A DNA stretch of 64,000 nt from assembly GCA_000411415.1 (NCBI GenBank), contig KE150451.1, forward strand, positions 434,717-498,716, in the 5' to 3' direction. The DNA comes from Actinomyces sp. HPA0247 (GTDB lineage Bacteria > Actinomycetota > Actinomycetes > Actinomycetales > Actinomycetaceae). Below the pieces are notes generated by a model. That model was not told the origin of the DNA, searched no databases, and was given only the letters and a program-made list of their open reading frames with translations. Below are positions 45,925-54,252 of this stretch, piece by piece. Positions within the stretch are counted from its first letter, which is position 1. Each line of letters begins with the position of its first letter. A program made the translations under genes and the position numbers.

Positions 45925-48900
45925 TCACTCCACCACCTTGTGGCCGCGCTCGCGTGCCGGGCACAGCCGATCGAAAGAACAGTACGCACAGGCCGTATCC
46001 GAGGGACGCGCCTCAAAGTAGGGGCCTCGCGCGGACACAGCGACCTCGCGAACCTTGTCGTGCCAATCCTCCAGGGCCTGCCCCTCGAGGCGCGGCTGAT
46101 CGAAATACTTCGGCTTATCGTCGCCAAGCAGGGCGATGCGCGCTCCCGCGACCCTCTCGCCCGAGGCAAGCAGGGCCATCTGGTACGCCGCCAGCTGCGG
46201 ATTATCGGGGACGGTCTTCGCCGAATATCCGCTCTTTCCGGTCTTCAGGTCGGTGACGCGCACCCCCTCGTCGACATGCTCGAGGCGGTCCATACGCCCC
46301 CGAATGGTCACACCCTCAACCTGAGCGGACACTGTCTGCTCAACCTCAACAGGTCCGGGAATACCCTCCAGGTAGGAGGCCAGGTTATTCACGATGTCGC
46401 GGGCGTGCCGGTCGGCGACTCGCCCCGCCCACGTGTCCAGGTTGTAGCCCAGCTCCTCGATGCGCGCTTCCAGCGCCTCGGTGAGTTCCTCTGGTGTGCC
46501 GTGCGGGTGTTCCTCGGCCACGGCGTGAATCAGGGTGCCCAGGCTGGCGGCCGCGTTCGATGGGCCGTCCGCTCCGATCGTGGTGAGGAACCAGCGCAGC
46601 GGGCACGCCAGCGCGCGCTCGAATTGCGAGGGAGACAGCGTGAGCTCACCCGCGTACTCCGCGTCAGTCGTGGGCGTACCGCCTGCCCCCAGCCAGCGGT
46701 CCGGCTGCGCCGAAAGCACACCTTCGCGCGCCATGAGAGCCAGCAGGGTAGCGGCCAGCTGCGCGTCAGTCGGCTCATCGGGGTTGGCGGCGCGCGCACG
46801 CAGGTCCGCGATGTGACCGGACAGGGACAGAGGCGCCTCCACCGTATCCACCGGCACGATGTCGTTCTCGCGGGGCGTACCCGCCAGGCGCGCCACCAGA
46901 TCGAAAAACACCGAGGGGGCCGCGTCCTCCGAGCGCACCGCTCCGGCGTGCACGATGCTGCACGAGCGCGTCACGGCCGCGACGAACAGGCGATACTCGT
47001 CGTCCAAAACCGCGCGCCGAGCAGCCCGCGTCGAGTCGACAAGCTCCTCGCGCCCATCCTCACCCACGGCAACGCGACCCGCGCCCACGTCCGCCAGCAG
47101 GTCGGCGCGCAGGATCCGGTCGCGCAGGCGCAGGTTCGGCCAGGCCCCGTCCTGCAGGCCCGCGAGGACGACGACCTGCCAGTGGCGGCCCATCGCCTGC
47201 GCGGGAGTGAGGACCTCGACGCCACCGGGGCGCACGCCCACGCGCGAGATGGTGTCGATCGGGACCGAGCCGGCCAGCAGCTCGGACGCGAAGCGTACGG
47301 CCGAGCCGGCGGGGTTGCGCTGCTCCCACACGTCGGCGACGCGCAGAAGCGCCACGACGGCGTCCAGCTGGTCGTCGTACCAGCCCGACGATTCATCCGA
47401 CGCGATAGCCCGTGAGCGCCACTCGCCAGCCACCCCGGAGGCCTCCCACAGGGACCACAGGCGCTCCTGGGGGCGCGCGCTGCCGCTGAGTCCCAGCTCC
47501 CACAGGCGTACGGCGGTCTCGAGGGGGCGCGCGAGCATGGCGGCGGCGCGGGCACGCTTACCGCCCGCCTGCTCGGCCTGCTCTAGGGCGGGCCTCCACG
47601 TCTGCGGGTCGCTCACGAGGTCGGCAGCCGTCAGCGGGATCGGCGCGGCCTCGTCACCCGCCTCCTCGGCGGCCTGGGAGCGCGCGGCGTTCAGGCGGCG
47701 CAGCAGGCGGTGGACGGCGAGGGCGTCAGCGCGCACGAGGGGCGAGGGCAGCAGGCGCTCGGCGAGTTCGCGGCGCGCGGCCACCTCCGTGTCACTCTGT
47801 CCCGTCGGCATGGTCACCAGGTCCAGCAGCAGGCGCGTCGTCGGCTGTGTTGCAAAGTCAAAGGCGCGACTGCCTCCCGCGACGGGCACGCCGCCGCGCG
47901 CCAGGTAACGGCTGGTTTCGGCAACCATCGACGAGCTGCGCACGATGACGACCTGCTCCGAAAAGCCGATGCCGTCGTGCAGGTGGTGGGCTCGCAGGGC
48001 ACGCGCGATGAGCGCACCCATCTGCGAGGGCGTGGCACCCAGGTGCGTCACCAGGAGCCCCTGCGGCGCATCCTCCGAGACCCCGGCCTCGCGCCGGGCG
48101 GGCGATCCGGACTGAGCGATGCGCGCGCAGGCCTGGCGCGCCAGCTCACGCACGGCACGGGACATGTCGTAGACCTGGCCGAGCTCAACAATCTCAACAC
48201 CGAGGAGGGAAGCGAGCCTACGGTCCAGGTGCGGCTCGCCGCCGCGATAACCGGCCACTGCCACGTCGGAATCCGAGAAGGCGACGATCCGCGCGCCCGC
48301 GTCGCGGCACGCTTCCAGAAGCTTCAGCGTCGAAGGCGTGCAATCCTGCAGGTCATCAACGATCACCACGTCGGGCACCGGGCAGGGCGCCTGCACACCA
48401 CGGGAGGGCGCGTCCTGCTCCCACGCGTCAATCAGATCGGCCGCGAGCGCCTGGATGCGCGACAGGTCCACACGCAGGGTCTGCGGGTACTCCGGTGAGT
48501 GCTCGGGCCCCTCCTCCAGTGCGGCGACGATCGCGCCCGCCCCCTGCCACTCCGGACGGCCGAACCGGGCTCCGGCCTCGGACAGGGCGGAGGCGTCCAT
48601 CCCAGCCTCGCCCGCGCGAGCCACCAGGTTGCGCAGCTCCGCGCGGAAGGCTGGCATCGCGCGCATCTGCGGGCCAATATCCTCGGGCCACGGCGCCTCC
48701 ACCGACTCCAGGGCCTCGGCGAGCATCTGATCCTGGGCCGCACCCGTCACCAGCTCCACGCCCTCCAACGGCACGTCGCGCTGGGTGCGCCACGTGGCCA
48801 CCACCTGATAGGCGAAAGAAGCAGGGGTACGCACCGGGCGCACCACGTCCGGGCCGAGCCCCTGGGCGCGTGGTGTCAGCACGTCGGCGCGCGTGCGATC

Positions 48901-49110
48901 GGGAGCGAGAATCAGGGCACTGCGCCCCCGGGAGGCCGCCTGCTCAAACACGGCCAAAGCACACGTCGAGCGCCCCGACGACGGTGCGCCGCGCACAATC
49001 ACGTCGCCCGAGCGCGCCGCCTCCACGACCGCGCGCTGGCGGGCGTTCAGCTCCGGCAGACGCCACCAATCGGCGCCACGGCTGCGCAACCTGACCTGAA
49101 TTTCGCTCAT
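45925..49110 (-). CDS. adnA: AdnA-type helicase-nuclease subunit
   Basis: 1061 residues. The motor part is weakly conserved: the Walker A segment reads GAPSSGRST (41-49), with Arg47 where the ATP-binding Lys should be, and Walker B appears as VVIVDDLQDCT. The C-terminal nuclease has IRGRMDRLEHV and VTDLKTGKSGYS, and four Cys for an iron-sulfur cluster: one in ALACPLRWF (about residue 836) and CAYCSFDRLC at 1041-1050. This AddB-like cluster and the weak motor match AdnA, partner of the adjacent AdnB. It starts an operon of two. Confidence 0.9.
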   Translation of the reverse strand: MSEIQVRLRSRGADWWRLPELNARQRAVVEAARSGDVIVRGAPSSGRSTCALAVFEQAASRGRSALILAPDRTRADVLTPRAQGLGPDVVRPVRTPASFAYQVVATWRTQRDVPLEGVELVTGAAQDQMLAEALESVEAPWPEDIGPQMRAMPAFRAELRNLVARAGEAGMDASALSEAGARFGRPEWQGAGAIVAALEEGPEHSPEYPQTLRVDLSRIQALAADLIDAWEQDAPSRGVQAPCPVPDVVIVDDLQDCTPSTLKLLEACRDAGARIVAFSDSDVAVAGYRGGEPHLDRRLASLLGVEIVELGQVYDMSRAVRELARQACARIAQSGSPARREAGVSEDAPQGLLVTHLGATPSQMGALIARALRAHHLHDGIGFSEQVVIVRSSSMVAETSRYLARGGVPVAGGSRAFDFATQPTTRLLLDLVTMPTGQSDTEVAARRELAERLLPSPLVRADALAVHRLLRRLNAARSQAAEEAGDEAAPIPLTAADLVSDPQTWRPALEQAEQAGGKRARAAAMLARPLETAVRLWELGLSGSARPQERLWSLWEASGVAGEWRSRAIASDESSGWYDDQLDAVVALLRVADVWEQRNPAGSAVRFASELLAGSVPIDTISRVGVRPGGVEVLTPAQAMGRHWQVVVLAGLQDGAWPNLRLRDRILRADLLADVGAGRVAVGEDGREELVDSTRAARRAVLDDEYRLFVAAVTRSCSIVHAGAVRSEDAAPSVFFDLVARLAGTPRENDIVPVDTVEAPLSLSGHIADLRARAANPDEPTDAQLAATLLALMAREGVLSAQPDRWLGAGGTPTTDAEYAGELTLSPSQFERALACPLRWFLTTIGADGPSNAAASLGTLIHAVAEEHPHGTPEELTEALEARIEELGYNLDTWAGRVADRHARDIVNNLASYLEGIPGPVEVEQTVSAQVEGVTIRGRMDRLEHVDEGVRVTDLKTGKSGYSAKTVPDNPQLAAYQMALLASGERVAGARIALLGDDKPKYFDQPRLEGQALEDWHDKVREVAVSARGPYFEARPSDTACAYCSFDRLCPARERGHKVVE

Positions 49111-49188
49111 AACGCAATACTCGCAGACCCCACCCACATCTGCGGCACATATGATGGGCGTGACGACATTTACCAGCAAGGAGTCATC

Positions 49189-49416
49189 ATGGAGATCTTC
49201 ATCGGCATCCGCGACAACACGCGTCAGCTCGGTCTCGACGTCGACATGACCGAAAGCGAGCTCACGGCCAAGGTTCACGAGGCCCTTGCCGCCACCAACG
49301 GTATCCTCGACCTCACCGACACCAAGGGCCAGCGCACCCTCGTTCCCGCCCAGGCCCTCGCATACGTCCAGGTCGCCGACAAGTCCGAACGCCGCGTCGG
49401 CTTCGCGATTCACTGA
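49189..49416 (+). CDS. DUF3107 family small protein
   Basis: 75 residues, MEIFIGIRDNTRQLGLDVDM at the start and YVQVADKSERRVGFAIH at the end, the normal length and ends of actinobacterial DUF3107. AAGGAG lies 6 bp before the ATG. It is widely kept beside the recombination helicase genes but has no known function. It has its own strong terminator. Confidence 0.9.
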   Translation: MEIFIGIRDNTRQLGLDVDMTESELTAKVHEALAATNGILDLTDTKGQRTLVPAQALAYVQVADKSERRVGFAIH

Positions 49417-49430
49417 ATCGCGCCCAGACG

Positions 49431-49490
49431 AACGAGGCCGGGGAACCCGAGCGGTCGTGATACCGCCCGAGGAACCCCGGCCTCGTTAAT
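49431..49490. terminator. Bidirectional terminator between convergent genes
   Basis: Perfect 13-bp arms (49431-49443 and 49475-49487) with a smaller GCGG/CCGC stem inside; short AT run after it. It lies between DUF3107 and the ferritin-like gene. Confidence 0.75.
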
Positions 49491-49499
49491 CCTGCGGCC

Positions 49500-50129
49500 T
49501 CAGGCCTTCAGGTGAATGTCCCTCATGCGCTCCCCGTGACGCTTAATCACGTACTCCGTGATCTCGTCGACGTTCTCCGGGGACGCAGCCAGCGACGGGT
49601 AGGTGAACAGCGTCGCGCGCACCAGGCCGAGGGCCTCGCCCGCCACGCGGCGACCCCACAGGGACAGACGCGACGACAACTGCTCGTCTGCCTCGATCTG
49701 CGGACCCAGGTGTGCGCGCACCCAGTGCCCCTGCTCGAAGGGCCACACGTCCTCGATCCCCTCAAACAGGCCGTGCACCTGCGCGACGCGGATCAGCATG
49801 TCGCCCAGCATGCCGCGCGTAATGAACGTCTTGACGGCTCGCTCAGCGAACGTCGTGGGTCGCGTGCGCGCATCCAAGTCATCGTACGCGCCAGAGAACG
49901 CGTCACCTGCCGCCAGCAGATCAAAGCCGCGATGCTCGCTCCACACTTCCAGCTGCTGGTAGAGCTTGAAGCACCGCGCCGCCATGCGCGCGTGCTCCAC
50001 GTGGGCCTCGAACGTGGGGGCCTGCTCGCCATCCTTCGCCAGCCGCGTCATAAACGCGAGCGACGAATAGGCGAGAATACCAAGGACTTCAGCGTCGTCG
50101 GCGGGGACGGAATCAAACTCGTGTGCCAT
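49500..50129 (-). CDS. Ferritin-like-fold protein (MiaE-like group)
   Basis: 209 residues, almost all helix. Blocks such as FEAHVEHARMAARCFKLYQQ near residue 44 and PFEQGHWVRAHLGPQIEADE near 127 fit the actinobacterial ferritin-like proteins related to the tRNA hydroxylase MiaE. Some carboxylate/His ligand positions (EHAR, EADE) can be seen, but a full di-iron set cannot be confirmed by eye. The frame extends much further upstream, but the ATG at 50129 matches the family. Function unproven. Confidence 0.75.
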   Translation of the reverse strand: MAHEFDSVPADDAEVLGILAYSSLAFMTRLAKDGEQAPTFEAHVEHARMAARCFKLYQQLEVWSEHRGFDLLAAGDAFSGAYDDLDARTRPTTFAERAVKTFITRGMLGDMLIRVAQVHGLFEGIEDVWPFEQGHWVRAHLGPQIEADEQLSSRLSLWGRRVAGEALGLVRATLFTYPSLAASPENVDEITEYVIKRHGERMRDIHLKA

Positions 50130-50382
50130 GGTTCCAGCATAGTGCCTGACAAGCTCGACGGCCCGCCCTTGGGATCCTGTTCTTCCCGATTTGCGACAGT
50201 CCCTGTGACCAGCCCCTCCCCCGCGAACTGCTCCCACACGATTACACTGAAAGACGACCACCGGACGACCGGTCGCATTTTTGAATAAGTAACACGTACG
50301 CGCGGACGAGAATCCCCGCGCCAGATAATGCGCGATCGGCACCGACCCCAACCCCGGAATAGCCCGGGAGACAAGGTAGATC
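50130..50382 (+). promoter_or_regulatory. Leader of the helicase gene with possible attenuator
   Basis: A hairpin CGA(CCA)CCGG-ACGA-CCGGTCG at 50255-50275 is followed by CATTTTTG, a U-run. It stands about 100 bp before the GTG and could end transcription early. No clear promoter pair was identified. Confidence 0.3.
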
Positions 50383-52182
50383 GTGACCAACACGAGCACT
50401 GAGGCAACCGTGCCCACCCCCGACGTCGACGCCACCGAAAAGGCCACCCCGGCCTCGTCCGTCGAATACTCCGCAGGCGTCGTCCGCCTCGGCAACATCA
50501 AGCCCGCAGCCCCCGAGGTCGAAGAGGCCACCCCGGACATCACCGGCAAGGGCGAGGACCTCGACAAGAAGTCCTTCGCGGACTTCGGCGTCACCGACCC
50601 CATCGTCGACGCCCTCGAAGACAAGGGCATCACGCACCCCTTCCCGATCCAGGCCCTCACCCTCGGCCCCGCGCTGGACCGCCACGACATCATCGGCCAG
50701 GCCAAGACCGGCACCGGCAAGACCCTCGGCTTCGGCATCCCCGTCCTCGAGGACGTCATCGCGCCCGACGAAGAGGGCTACGAGGACCTGCTCAACCCCA
50801 ACCAGCCGCAGGCGCTCATCATCCTGCCGACCCGCGAGCTCACCAAGCAGGTCGCCCAGGACCTGCGCGAGGCCGCCAAGTACCTGTCGACCCGCATCGT
50901 CGAAATCTACGGCGGCGTCGCCTTCGAGCCCCAGATCGAGGCCCTCCAGCGTGGCGCAGACATCGTCGTGGGCACGCCCGGCCGCCTCATCGACCTGCTG
51001 CGCAAGGGCCACCTGCACCTGTCCGGCGTCGAAACCGTCGTCCTCGACGAGGCTGACGAGATGCTCGACCTGGGCTTCCTGCCCGACGTCGAGACGCTGC
51101 TCAGCCGAGTCCCCGAGAACCGCCACACCATGCTGTTCTCCGCGACCATGCCCGGCCCCGTCGTGGCTCTCGCCCGCCGCTTCATGGTCCAGCCGACCCA
51201 CATCCGCGCGCAGGATCCCGACGACCAGAACCAGACCGTCAACACGGTCAAGCAGGTCATCTACCGTGTTCACGCCATGAACAAGGTGGAGGTCGTCTCC
51301 CGCATCCTCCAGGCCGAGGGGCGCGGACGCACCGTCATCTTCTGCCGCACCAAGCGCACCGCCGCCCGCCTGGGCGAGGACCTGACCGCCCGCGGCTTCG
51401 CGGTCGGCGCGCTGCACGGCGACCTCGGTCAGGGCGCCCGCGAGCAGGCTCTGCGCGCGTTCCGTAACGGCAAGGTCGACGTCCTGGTCGCCACCGACGT
51501 CGCCGCGCGAGGCATCGACGTCGACGACGTCACGCACGTCATCAACTACCAGTGCCCCGAAGACGAGAAGATCTACATCCACCGCATTGGCCGCACGGGC
51601 CGCGCCGGGCACTCTGGTACGGCCGTCACCTTCGTCGACTGGGACGATACGCCGCGCTGGTCGCTGATCTCCAAGGCCCTGGGCCTGGGCGTGCCGGATC
51701 CGCTCGAGACCTACCACACCTCCCCTCACCTGTTCACCGACCTGGACATCCCGGAGGGCACGACCGGTCGTCTGCCGCGCGCCAAGCGCACGCGCGCGGG
51801 CTTGGACGCCGAGGTCCTCGAGGATCTGGGCGGCTCTGCTCCCCACTCCGAGGGACGAGGCCGGGGCGGCCGTTCCGGGTCGCGTTCGGGTTCGCGTGGT
51901 GGCTCGCGTGGTGGCCGCGGTCGTTCGTCGCGTGGTGGTTCGGCTTCTTCCTCCGACGCGTCGCGTTCGCGCGGCTCGCGTCGCGGCTCCCAGGACGGCG
52001 ATCGCACGCTGAACGCCGGCAAGGGCGGCCGTTCCGACCGCGGCACGCGCGGCCGTGGCCGCGGCGAGCACTCGCAGCGTTCGGGTTCCGGTTCGGCTGG
52101 TTCTGCCGGTTCCGCTTCGGCTGGTGCTGAGCGCGCGCCCCGCGCCCGCAAGCGCATCCGCCGCCGCAAGGGCGGCGAGTGA
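50383..52182 (+). CDS. DEAD-box ATP-dependent RNA helicase
   Basis: 599 residues from a GTG start. Q-motif FPIQALTLGPAL, Walker A AKTGTGKT near 107, PTRELTKQV, DEAD near residue 223 within VVLDEADEMLDLG, SAT in MLFSATMPG, and HRIGRTGRAGH near 402 are all present. After about residue 475 the tail is Arg/Gly/Ser-rich with RGG-like repeats (SRGGSRGGRGRSSRGG), an RNA-binding extension as in cold-shock and ribosome-assembly helicases. The function is probably mRNA or rRNA remodelling. Single gene with its own terminator. Confidence 0.93.
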   Translation: MTNTSTEATVPTPDVDATEKATPASSVEYSAGVVRLGNIKPAAPEVEEATPDITGKGEDLDKKSFADFGVTDPIVDALEDKGITHPFPIQALTLGPALDRHDIIGQAKTGTGKTLGFGIPVLEDVIAPDEEGYEDLLNPNQPQALIILPTRELTKQVAQDLREAAKYLSTRIVEIYGGVAFEPQIEALQRGADIVVGTPGRLIDLLRKGHLHLSGVETVVLDEADEMLDLGFLPDVETLLSRVPENRHTMLFSATMPGPVVALARRFMVQPTHIRAQDPDDQNQTVNTVKQVIYRVHAMNKVEVVSRILQAEGRGRTVIFCRTKRTAARLGEDLTARGFAVGALHGDLGQGAREQALRAFRNGKVDVLVATDVAARGIDVDDVTHVINYQCPEDEKIYIHRIGRTGRAGHSGTAVTFVDWDDTPRWSLISKALGLGVPDPLETYHTSPHLFTDLDIPEGTTGRLPRAKRTRAGLDAEVLEDLGGSAPHSEGRGRGGRSGSRSGSRGGSRGGRGRSSRGGSASSSDASRSRGSRRGSQDGDRTLNAGKGGRSDRGTRGRGRGEHSQRSGSGSAGSAGSASAGAERAPRARKRIRRRKGGE

Positions 52183-52213
52183 GGCGATAGCAAGTCGCGC
52201 TGATACGACATGG

Positions 52214-52250
52214 GGAGGGGCCCGAGCCGCAAGGCTTGGGCCCCTCCGCT
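52214..52250 (+). terminator. Terminator after the helicase gene
   Basis: 15-bp arms (52214-52228 and 52233-52247) with one G-U pair around GCAA; a short GCTGTTT follows. Confidence 0.75.
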
Positions 52251-52271
52251 GTTTGGGGCCTCAGGCGCGGC

Positions 52272-52386
52272 AAGATTCAACCTGATCGGGAACATTCAAC
52301 CCGTTAGGGAAGATTCAACCCGATCAGAAGAGGTTGAATCTTCCCGATCGGGTGTAACACCTCATCGGCAACAAGCTAGCGCGCGG
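52272..52386. repeat. Repeat module 1 (core ATTCAACC)
   Basis: ATTCAACC at 52275, 52294 and 52313 (period exactly 19), then the reverse GGTTGAAT at 52332 and a second reverse unit GGTGTAAC at 52351 (19 bp on). The tail AACAAG-N6-CGCGG follows at 52370-52386, again 19 bp on. The inner pair makes a perfect 8-bp hairpin around CGATCAGAAGA. Confidence 0.9.
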
Positions 52387-52440
52387 ATTGCCTGGCTGAC
52401 ACTGCACATGTCGGCGTCCACTAGGCCCGGCCGTGCAGCG

Positions 52441-52569
52441 CTGCACCCGATCCGTCGCGCTGCACCCGATCCGTCGCACTACACCCATTACGTCGCGATA
52501 CACCCGATCAGAAGGGGTGTAATGCCTACGGATCGGGTGTTTCGCCTCCCGAAACAAGTCCAACCGCGG
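52441..52569. repeat. Repeat module 2 (core CACCCGATC)
   Basis: CACCC at 52444, 52463, 52482 and 52501 (period exactly 19), then GGGTG at 52515 and 52535 (20 apart), then the tail AACAAG-N6-CGCGG at 52553-52569. The inner hairpin is TACACCC / GGGTGTA around GATCAGAAG. Confidence 0.9.
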
Positions 52570-52654
52570 GCATTTACTCCCGACACACCCAAGCGGCAGC
52601 ATCAGACGCTGCCAGACAACCTCGAAATACCCGCCCGGCTCCGAACAAGAGGCG

Positions 52655-52766
52655 CTGCACCCGTTACGTCGCGATACACCCGTTACGTCGCGATACACCC
52701 GATCAGAAGGGGTGCAATGCCTACGGATCGGGTGCACCGCTTCATCGATAACAAGCGCGATCGCGG
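52655..52766. repeat. Repeat module 3 (core CACCCGTTAC / CACCCGATC)
   Basis: CACCC at 52658, 52677 and 52696 (period 19), GGGTG at 52710 and 52730 (20 apart), tail AACAAG-N6-CGCGG at 52750-52766. The inner loop is GATCAGAAG as in module 2. Confidence 0.9.
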
Positions 52767-52820
52767 AGAACTTTGCCCAGCGCCGGCCACACCGGCATCC
52801 AACAGGACCAGGTCACGCAG

Positions 52821-52935
52821 CATTGCACTAGATACAGCAGCAATGCACTAGATAGGAGAGCATTGCACTGGCTGCTATCCAGTGCAACGCTGCGCTAACT
52901 AGTGCAATGCCACTGGCCAACAAGCCCCGTCGCGG
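52821..52935. repeat. Repeat module 4 (core TTGCACTAGATA)
   Basis: TGCACT at 52824, 52844 and 52864 (period 20), reverse AGTGCA at 52881 and 52901 (20 apart), tail AACAAG-N6-CGCGG at 52919-52935. The inner hairpin is TTGCACTGG / CCAGTGCAA around a 7-nt loop. A degenerate further tail, AACAAGCCTCCAACCGAG, follows near 52961. Confidence 0.9.
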
Positions 52936-53066
52936 TAAAAGCGGCTCCATAACAGCTCCAACAAGCCTCCAACCGAGCGACAGCTAAAAGTGCTGAACCA
53001 CTTAGCAACAAGTATCGGTGCGGAGAGATACCTCGACTCTCCAGTTGAAACACGAGGCAACGCAGC

Positions 53067-54098
53067 TCAGCGGCGATTAAAGAGACGATTCGCGATCGAG
53101 AAACACGCGCCGGCGACAAGGCAACTGACGGCAGCACCCATCAGCTGCTTGGGCACAGTAGCATCCGGACCACATGCACTTGCCCACGTTTCCTTGGACT
53201 GCACAGGGATAGCCTCACAATCAGTAGCTTCCTGAGACGCACAATTTGACCTCGACAAGGACATTAGAGACAGTTCACTACCATCGTTCTGATTGCCAGA
53301 AGAGGCGATGCTCTCACTCGCCGACACTCGCACATCAACGTTATAAAATGTGACAGGAAGGGGCTTTACACTTTTAGCTTCAACAAATTCAATACGCCAG
53401 CGAATCATCCGCCTAATAGTTGGGGAAAACACGCCAACAACGAACATTACTGAAAGAGAGGCCGCGAAAGCGATAGCCATCTGAAACAACATTATCCACT
53501 TTAGACTCCCTTCTTCGCACTTCATAATGTCACAGTATGCACGGAGAGATGAATAGGATTCAAGCAATGTCGGCATAAGAATACCCATAACAAGCAACAC
53601 TCCACCGACAGCAGCATTCATCTCAGCACGACGATCCTCGTATACAATCAATATCAACTCGAGTATCGCCCCCATAGCAAAAAGCGGAAGGATAAAGAAC
53701 GCTTCATAAGCCGACACTAAACGCGGTTCATAAGTCGACGCTATAAGCGATTTATATGACCCAACGTAGAACGATAGTCGTTCTTCTGTGAGAACATGCA
53801 GCACATACTGGAAGCATGCTAGAAATATACCAACAAGGATCAGCTGCATCGTTATTCCTAAACACCTGCGCCCCCTGGCATTAAATACTACAGCAGCACC
53901 AAAACTTACAACGATCAGAATTGCTTGTTGATAGAGATTGCTATAATAGTCAAGATTCTCCTCACTGACATTCCGGAATATAATATCCCGTGTTCCCGTA
54001 TAGAAATACGGGATAACACAAAGCAAGATAAGCCAGAACGCCCCATAACGAACTCCGATACGTCTTTGCCGCATCCGTCCAATAACATCTTTTCTCAT
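53067..54098 (-). CDS. AT-rich orphan multi-pass membrane protein
   Basis: 343 residues with six or seven hydrophobic segments (for example YGAFWLILLCVIPYFY and ALLESYSSLRAY after a helix pair), a soluble Ser/Asn-rich stretch at about 250-310 and a last membrane helix at the C terminus. I recognise no family. It is distinctly more AT-rich than its neighbours and uses AT-ending codons, pointing to horizontal transfer. The ATG at 54098 was chosen; the upstream frame is not AT-rich coding. It lies between the repeat modules and a conserved gene. Confidence 0.65.
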   Translation of the reverse strand: MRKDVIGRMRQRRIGVRYGAFWLILLCVIPYFYTGTRDIIFRNVSEENLDYYSNLYQQAILIVVSFGAAVVFNARGRRCLGITMQLILVGIFLACFQYVLHVLTEERLSFYVGSYKSLIASTYEPRLVSAYEAFFILPLFAMGAILELILIVYEDRRAEMNAAVGGVLLVMGILMPTLLESYSSLRAYCDIMKCEEGSLKWIMLFQMAIAFAASLSVMFVVGVFSPTIRRMIRWRIEFVEAKSVKPLPVTFYNVDVRVSASESIASSGNQNDGSELSLMSLSRSNCASQEATDCEAIPVQSKETWASACGPDATVPKQLMGAAVSCLVAGACFSIANRLFNRR

Positions 54099-54252
54099 TC
54101 TTAACAGAGTAGCATCAAACACTTGACACCCCGAGGTAAGATAACGTTTGGACGGGAGCTCACCGCCCCACGTGTGACAGAACCGCCTCCACAAGAACCG
54201 GGTTCAAGTGCACCCACGCCACCGCCAGCTCTGCTTCGCAGAGCAGCCCAGC

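Larger units (their letters stand above)
52251..53066. other. Non-coding region holding the four repeat modules
   Basis: No protein-like frame is present. The modules follow each other with 169-197 bp between their tails. The spacers of modules 1 and 3 share a diverged block (CGGCGTCCACTAGG vs CGGCATCCAACAGG), so spacer as well as repeats was duplicated. The last 110 bases before the membrane-protein stop show no element. Confidence 0.85.

Noticed and set aside
50242-52071. 609-codon frame opposite the DEAD-box helicase
   Set aside because: Antisense shadow; the plus strand holds all helicase motifs.
52324-52737. Open frame of 137 codons on the minus strand
   Set aside because: Same cause: repeats in a length not divisible into a normal protein; no homology recognised.
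52210-52851. Open frame of 213 codons on the plus strand through the repeat modules
   Set aside because: Its sequence is produced by the repeats themselves (recurring HPIRR, TDRV strings), has no family and no ribosome site.
52260-52940. CRISPR array
   Set aside because: Repeats are too short, differ between modules, occur in both directions and have no unique spacers; no cas genes nearby.
52260-52940. Integron attC cassette array
   Set aside because: No integrase, no GTTRRRY core sites and no genes between the units.
54180-54240. Possible tRNA because of GGTTCAAG
   Set aside because: No acceptor stem or anticodon arm can be formed around it.
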